This document shows positions 57,801 through 64,000 of a stretch of 64,000 nt of DNA, piece after piece. Numbering within the stretch: position 1 is the stretch's first letter; every line of letters begins with the position of its first letter. The notes under the pieces are model-generated. The model ran no database searches and was not told the DNA's origin. It saw nothing but the letters and a program-made list of their open reading frames with translations. The DNA lies in contig JABVXU010000298.1 in the NCBI GenBank assembly GCA_013365365.1, forward strand, positions 1 to 64,000, given 5' to 3'. Source of the DNA: Cruorifilaria tuberocauda (Eukaryota > Nematoda > Chromadorea > Rhabditida > Onchocercidae). A program made the position numbers and the translations under genes.

Positions 57801-60800
57801 GAGTATTATCAGTTAATCTGGAAAGGAAACGATTTGCTTTGATCTTGGATGTAAGCTAATTGTGATATATTGTGACTTTTGCTACTCTCTAATATTCATA
57901 TTTATGAGGCTTCTTCACTCTGGTCTTTGTTTTATTCCAAGTTTATTTTAACATAAAGAAGACTTTCTGATTCAAGCGTTTCCAGATACATCTCTGTGTT
58001 CCACCTGGTGCAGAATCCGACTATTTTGCTCCATCTATGGTATATTATGCTTTGGAGGAACTGAATTGGTTTATAGCAAACAATCCGAATATTTCTCAAG
58101 TGCCGAAAATCGGAGAATGTATTAATGTAAATCTCATAGAGGTCTCAGAACACAGTGTTGTTGTACGGTGTGCTGATAATTCAAGTTTCAAGGGACATGC
58201 AGTAAATGGCATTAATATTTTGCAGGTTCTCTTCCATAACATAGAATGATATAATCTGTAAGCGGTTTTTAATAATTTATTAGAAAAGAGAATGCTTAAT
58301 TCAGTACCAAGGAAGTTGTTTTCTTCTTTGTTGGAAAATTTTTTTCGAAAAAATAGATTTGTATTATTACTTGCCTTTTTTTGATAAGTTTTATGAAAAG
58401 TGTTTGAATTTGAGTCAGAAATATTTTTTTAAGTCTTTGCTAATAAAAAATTTAGAAAGGAAGTTGTGCAAAAGCATTAGTTTTGGACGTCAAATTGCCA
58501 GCTTGCGAATTGGTTTTGTTTCTTCTGAACAATGATGTTCGGCATTTGAACGAGGTATTGAACAGAAATTGTTATTATGAGTTTCATAAAAGCAGTTCTA
58601 TGCATGCCTTCCTGCCAATAAATTAAATTAGTGCAAAGAATATTCGTCTTTTGCACTATTTAATCAACTGGCTACTTAAGTTATGGTTGTAAATTGCGCT
58701 GAAAGTAGGGAAGATGAGAGGTCGATGTAATTTCAGTTCATTTGCTCTAAATTGAGTTATATTTTCGGTCTAAAATTTGTTGCTTTCGAAGTCACTGTTC
58801 ACTTTCTCAGCAATGAATTTTTTCCAAAATTTTATAGAAAACTCTACAGTCGCTAGTATGCTGTAAAAAGGAGTTCGATGCGAAAGTATGGTTGCAGAAA
58901 AGAGAATATGCGGTTGCGACAGTAGAAAGTGAAAAATCGGCTTTTGTAGTTTGCATCCCAATAAGAATACATCCGAATATGAACACTGTTTCTGCAAACT
59001 TGGGTAAGCTGCAACTAAATATGAAAAGCTGTACTAAATATTTAATTTCCTCAAACTTTTCCCGCAACACTCACTGGTAATAAGTTTGCGGTAGCAAAAA
59101 GAATTCTGTCATAGGTAGTGATTATGTTTAATTTATATATTGCAGAGCAATTAAAATTACAAGTAATATATCTCGAATTTATCTCGAAACAACATACGAA
59201 AAGTGATCATTTTGTTCAATTTTGAGCTCGGCTCGTTAACTGAAAAAATGAATTAGGGAAGATCGTAATAATCGAAATACAGACAAAGAGAAGACAGAAA
59301 AAAGTGTAATCATTATATTGCTTATGTTCATAAAGGAATCAAAAATGAGAAATTGAACGATTTTACTAATAATGTGTTATGATTAAGAATATTGTAGATG
59401 AAAATGATAGTCAGTGGATGATTACGCCCAAGCTTGTTGCTGGCAATGTCGTGATTGGAACTGCAATGAAAATATTGGAGAAATTGACTCATACAAAGTT
59501 TAAAGTATTGTTGTTTCATTATTTTATACGAAAACTTAAAAGAACGATAATTTGCTTCAATAGATTGTACTAGTATCGTGAATTAGTTTATCTCTCAAAT
59601 AATTATTTTTTATTGATTAAATTTATCGTTTGAGGTTTTCCATATTTTCAGAATTTTTTATTGTCGTTGTTTTTTTGGCTAACTTTCTTGTTTACGTGTT
59701 TGAATCCTATTTTTATAGACATCCAGTAAGACAGCAAGAAAGAAAAAATTGAAGCAGTTTGCGATTTATAAAGCAAAAGTTAAGGGGTTGTGGTCCAGAG
59801 GTGATTTACACAATGCTGTTGAATTAGAATTACCCGATGGCAGTATCGGTAAAAATTTCCGTTTTTCTGAAAGGCTTACTTAAAACGTTTATTGCTCAAC
59901 TTATTAAGAATTCAACGTGATTCATTATATAATTTCTTCTTCCTTTTGTGATATTTATCTCTTTTGAAGATAAATTTGAAGACTATTGTAATAAATACGG
60001 TATTGACAAAATGTTATAAATACATCTAAATTTGTATTTTAGGACGTCTGCATGGGTCGGAATTTGACGAGAGTTTCTTGAATCAAACTTCTCATCCAGT
60101 TCAAAGTTTTTTAAGGAAAAGAAAAGGTAAAACAGTTGACGTTAAAATCATGTGTTTTACGAAATTGAAACAAAAAATGGAAAAGTTGGATTTTTCTAAA
60201 CCAGAAGGAAAGGATGTGCAAAAGGGTGAAAAAATGGTTGTTGTAAGTTCTTTTTTCTTGTTCAGTCTTTGTTGATATATTTGGTTTGGTAGTCATATAA
60301 ACAGTATGACAACCAATTAATTTTACTTGATAGAATTAGAAAAATTTTTGTACTAAATTTTATACGTAAAAACTCCAATTTAATTTTATATTGTTTCTGA
60401 AAATATTCTCAAGATCAGGAAATAAATGCAAAATACAACCCTAAATTTGGAATCATTAATATTTGGTTACTGCTAATGTTTGTAATTTTTATTTTAAATT
60501 TCAAGAAATATATATAATATATCTCAGGTGACACGTTTTGCCGAATGCACGATGAAAACTTGGAAACTGAACGAGACGAAGAGAAAACAGTCATTGTTAG
60601 GATATCCACAAAGTTATACGCATGGATCATTAGTTCCTGTTTTTGTTTGTAAGGGACCTCATATTGGAGTGGTCAGAGTGGAAGTTAGTCCTCATTGGAA
60701 TGGTGTTATCCGAAAGCAAAATTTGTATGATGAAAATCTGGTATGTTTATGCTATTTCCGCTATCAAAATGAAACGTGAAATCGAAAATGTTATAAATGC

Positions 60801-63800
60801 AAATTATAATATATTAAGATGTAAGCTTCTATTTTGTTTAATTTGTTTACCAATCTAAAATATGTTGCAGATGACTAATCCAATAAATGATGCATCAGCA
60901 TTAGTTGATATCGATTTTGAACCCGGTGAAAAATTAATTGCACAAGTTATCGGAGTGAATGTTTACAAGAATAGACGTGGCAAGTCGAGGCATCGAAAAT
61001 GTTTGGAAATGACCCTAAAAGAAGCACGAAAGGTTATTCGTTAGTCTGCTAAATTTTTTCTTAACAATTATAAGTAAATTGTAGTTTTTTTAAATTCTAA
61101 ACACTTTTTCGCGAATCTTGTTATTCTAGATCAAATTTTTTCGAAATTTAAGTAAAAAACTTTCATAATTAGCATTTTTGGAAAATTTCGTACAAAATTG
61201 AATTTTGTAGACATTTGAGCATGGTGATCGTGTGACGGGACGAGTTGTCGGTATTACACAGTCACCAAGCAGTGTCATACTGGAACTTACTAACAATCAG
61301 CGAGCTATTCTTACATTGAGTGGTATTACTGATAATTATCTGAAAGCATATGAAGCTATAAGGAATTACGAATTAAATCAGGTAATGTAGTTCTTTCCTT
61401 GTTTTTCATATATGTATTATAATTGTTCATTGTAACGAAAGCGATGCAACTAGAAGTAATACTTTTAAAGCTCTCCTAATCTTTAGTATATTGTAAATTC
61501 AGATTTATAATGTGCAACTTTTGCGTTTTGATGGCGACAAGGGTAGATGGTTTGCAATCACGGAGTTGCGTTGTAATTTTTCGCAAAAGGCAGAAAATGC
61601 ATTGCATCTGTGTGGAACCGGTATTGAAGTAAGATTTGGTATTACAGCTACTTATATTCATATATATTTAAATTTGTTGTGATTTTCTTCGTTTTGTTCA
61701 ATTATGCCTTAATATTTTTTTCTAAAATTCGCTTCATTTTCGCTGCTGTCTTGTATTAGTTTTACCTTTATTAATTTTCTATTTTTCTTTTAATGATCTA
61801 TTTTTCTTCTCAGCACAGTTATGAAATCATGACTTTATTTCAGATAGGTTCAGAGCTTCAAGCGTTTGTAACTTCAGCCTCGGATGATACTTATATCTCT
61901 GTCGAAATCAGTCCTGGTATTACTGGTTGTATCACAAAATGCAAAAAGTACAATTTCTCATTCAGTTTCACATAAATCAATATGAAGTAAATAACCCGAA
62001 ATCATAAATGAGAACTAACGAAATAATTCACTCAAAGGTCATTTCTGTAACGAAAGTATCTAATTCTCTTTATATTAAAGAAAAGAAAGTTATTGATCAA
62101 GTCAAGCAATGAACGTAATAGGTAAGTTATTATTTAAACAGAAATATTTATGAACACAAAAACCGAAACATTAAGGTGAAGAATTTTTCAGATTGTCGTT
62201 AAAACCCGATGATTTAATTAGAGTTCGCGTTAATTATGTATTTCCGAATGGCGGCTTGAAAGTAGAATTTGTCGATTTAATTGCGGAAGGTTCTACGGAA
62301 GAAGTGCTGGTTTTTTTCTAATTTCGTTGCGTCTTTGATTTTTTTTTCTTTCATATTTTATTAAATCATTTATTTTTCGTGATTACCATTTTTGAAATAA
62401 GTTTTTCGATATTCTCTACCAATATTATTTTAATAAATTATGAAGTACCTTAAATATGAATGTTTTAAAGAGGCCACGGAAGAGGCTGATAGGTGTTGGA
62501 TCTGGTTCTGATATAACAATGGATTTGCCTCGAAAGAAGTCCAGAGCAGCTGGATACGTGGCAGCACATTTGAAGGAGAATGAATTACCTCAAGTTATTC
62601 CTATTGAAGCAAAAGTAGAAATTAGCCACTTTAATATTTATATTTGTCAGATATGCCATTGTTCCATTTAAGCTTAAGCGAAAGAGTTTTTGTACTACAT
62701 TTTTAAGCTTCAACTCCTTGTCCCTTTTTTTGATTTCAGTTGCCGGAACCAGGCTTAGATTGGTCCCTAAAAGGATTTACACTAGCTGAATTTGCATCAG
62801 TAGGACAACTTAGTGAAATAGTGGATGTTTCTGCTCGAACTCTAATAGCGAACGATGAATCCATTGCTGATAATGTTGAAGAACGAAGCAGGCCAAAAAG
62901 TATGAAAGTTTTAAAAATAATTTTCTCGTCCAACATAAAGTACATGTTAGATACAACTTTGATTTTTATGATTCGGAAAATTTTCAGTTTTTGAATATAT
63001 TTTTGTACTTCTTCTAGTATTTTGATGTATTTGGATGATGCAGATTAGGTAAGCACAATCTCAAGTTTTGAAGATCTTTTTTTATTAGGTAAATTCAGAA
63101 ATATTTAGCCTAAAAATAATTAAATTGTGTATCATTCGTTGTAGCGAAAGAGGAATTTCAAATAGAAGAGGAAAAGGGATTACTAAATCGTGAACGAAAA
63201 ATTCTCGAGACGAACTGGACCCCAGATAATATAAATGACTTTGATCGTTTAGTTGCCGGTACACCCAATTCTTCGATCTTGTGGATCCGGTATATTTGTA
63301 TTTGTTTATAATTGTTTTTTAAGCCCTTTAGTGCAATCAAATCATCGTTATATGTTTTAGCGAAAGAAGTCTCTAGCACTAATTAATTTCCATTACTAAT
63401 ACTTTTCTAGGTACATTACATTCTTTCTGGAACAAAATGATGTAGAAAAAGCGAGGGCAGTTGCAGAGCGAGCACTTTCGGTTATCAACTTTAGGTTAAT
63501 TCTTTGTTCATATAGTAATTAGTTTGTTCATATAGTTCATATAGTAAAAGATAAACTATATTGAAAAACATGGTGATTCTTATTAAGATTGTTCAGAGCC
63601 TACTCTGAATTATTTCTTATAAAAAATAATGAAAAGAAATATGATTTTGGTAAAATAAGCATATAATTTGGTAATTTCTTTTTGTTTTAGAGAAGAAGAT
63701 GAAATTTTCAATGTTTGGACTGCATATCTGAATCTAGAGGGAAATTTTGGCACTAGCGAATCTTTGAGGATAGTTTTTGATAACGCTATCAAAAATACTG

Positions 63801-63859
63801 ATGCTTTAAAAATGTATAAGCAAATGGTGAAAATATATCAAAATCTCGGGAAAATGAAG
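51860..63859 (+). CDS. rrp5: RRP5 / PDCD11, rRNA-processing protein with S1 and HAT repeats (3' end outside window)
   Basis: Thirty-three phased exons, 1626 codons, still open at the right edge (human about 1871). Exon starts: 51860, 52368, 52601, 53136, 53366, 53673, 54194, 54698, 55178, 55583, 56002, 56418, 56819, 57078, 57446, 57768, 57986, 58456, 58838, 59398, 59719, 60043, 60528, 60871, 61211, 61503, 61844, 62192, 62471, 62740, 63145, 63411, 63691. Many S1-type OB folds fill residues about 60-1390; examples are LVLNGIVESVEDKGVIISLG, GEKVTAKVQSVLAKGLLVKI and GELVCGNIIQKHRKMGYFVE. A charged linker follows, then HAT repeats with FDRLVAGTPNSSILWIRYIT and DVEKARAVAERALSVINF, the clearest family match. 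RRP5 is a nucleolar scaffold needed for early pre-rRNA cleavages for both subunits. Some weaker S1 units cannot be aligned by eye. The last exon here ends at a GTATAT donor. Confidence 0.95.
52061..52290 (+). repeat. imperfect AAT / ATG trinucleotide-rich tract
   Basis: Runs of AATAAT, TAGTAAT and GATAATAAT alternate through the first RRP5 intron. They are degenerate rather than a clean microsatellite, and there is no coding frame. Confidence 0.75.
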
Positions 63860-64000
63860 GTATATCTGAACGTATATACTTCACATTTTAGATTTTGATA
63901 AGTGTCTCGCTGGCAGCATATAGTTAACGGAAAATAAAAGAGAACTATTGTAGTATCGAAAGGCAAAACAAATCTTTGTAAAACTTCGTAAAACAAATCT

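Overview
The window is nuclear DNA of a parasitic-nematode type, most likely a filarial (spirurid) worm. The DNA is very A+T-rich. Genes have many short introns, 3' splice sites resemble TTTTCAG, and several start codons lie a few bases after such a site, as expected for spliced-leader trans-splicing. Encoded proteins match conserved animal and nematode families (UNC-50, OST4, SCOC/UNC-69, histone H1, ARF1, CD2BP2, TOM7, DDX55, G-gamma, RRP5). The genus is my inference. I saw no bacterial operon, CRISPR array, transposase, rRNA or recognisable tRNA.

Layout. 1-4.7 kb holds no confident gene. Two minus-strand genes follow: unc-50 (4714-6831, six exons) and the 36-residue oligosaccharyltransferase subunit OST4 (7808-7918). 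SCOC/unc-69 is on the plus strand at 9815-10570 and an intron-containing histone H1 on the minus strand at 13047-14264. From 14.3 to 24 kb the only substantial gene is a minus-strand protein ending in about 29 copies of an alanine/lysine/glutamate octapeptide (17790-19841). From 24.2 to 32.4 kb there is a Ser/Glu-rich protein with a degenerate hexapeptide repeat, followed by a four-pass membrane protein; the two may be one gene. ARF1 (34104-35675, minus) and CD2BP2/U5-52K (37296-39818, plus) come next, then TOM7 (40813-41261).

The right-hand third is gene-dense. DDX55/Spb4 RNA helicase (43243-49779) carries a complete two-exon membrane-protein gene (44289-44975) inside its first intron on the same strand. 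A short G-gamma subunit (50696-51456, minus) is divergent from RRP5/PDCD11 (from 51860), which has 33 exons in the window and runs off the right edge within its HAT repeats.

Functional themes. DDX55 (60S maturation) and RRP5 (early pre-rRNA cleavage) are both ribosome-biogenesis factors, separated by 2.1 kb and the G-gamma gene. UNC-50, OST4 and ARF1 act in the early secretory pathway. This looks like ordinary housekeeping clustering, not an operon. The least familiar items are the two repeat proteins, the nested membrane protein, and several orphan exon-like segments described under findings. All exon models were derived by reading splice sites and checking phase by hand; no alignment or transcript data were available.
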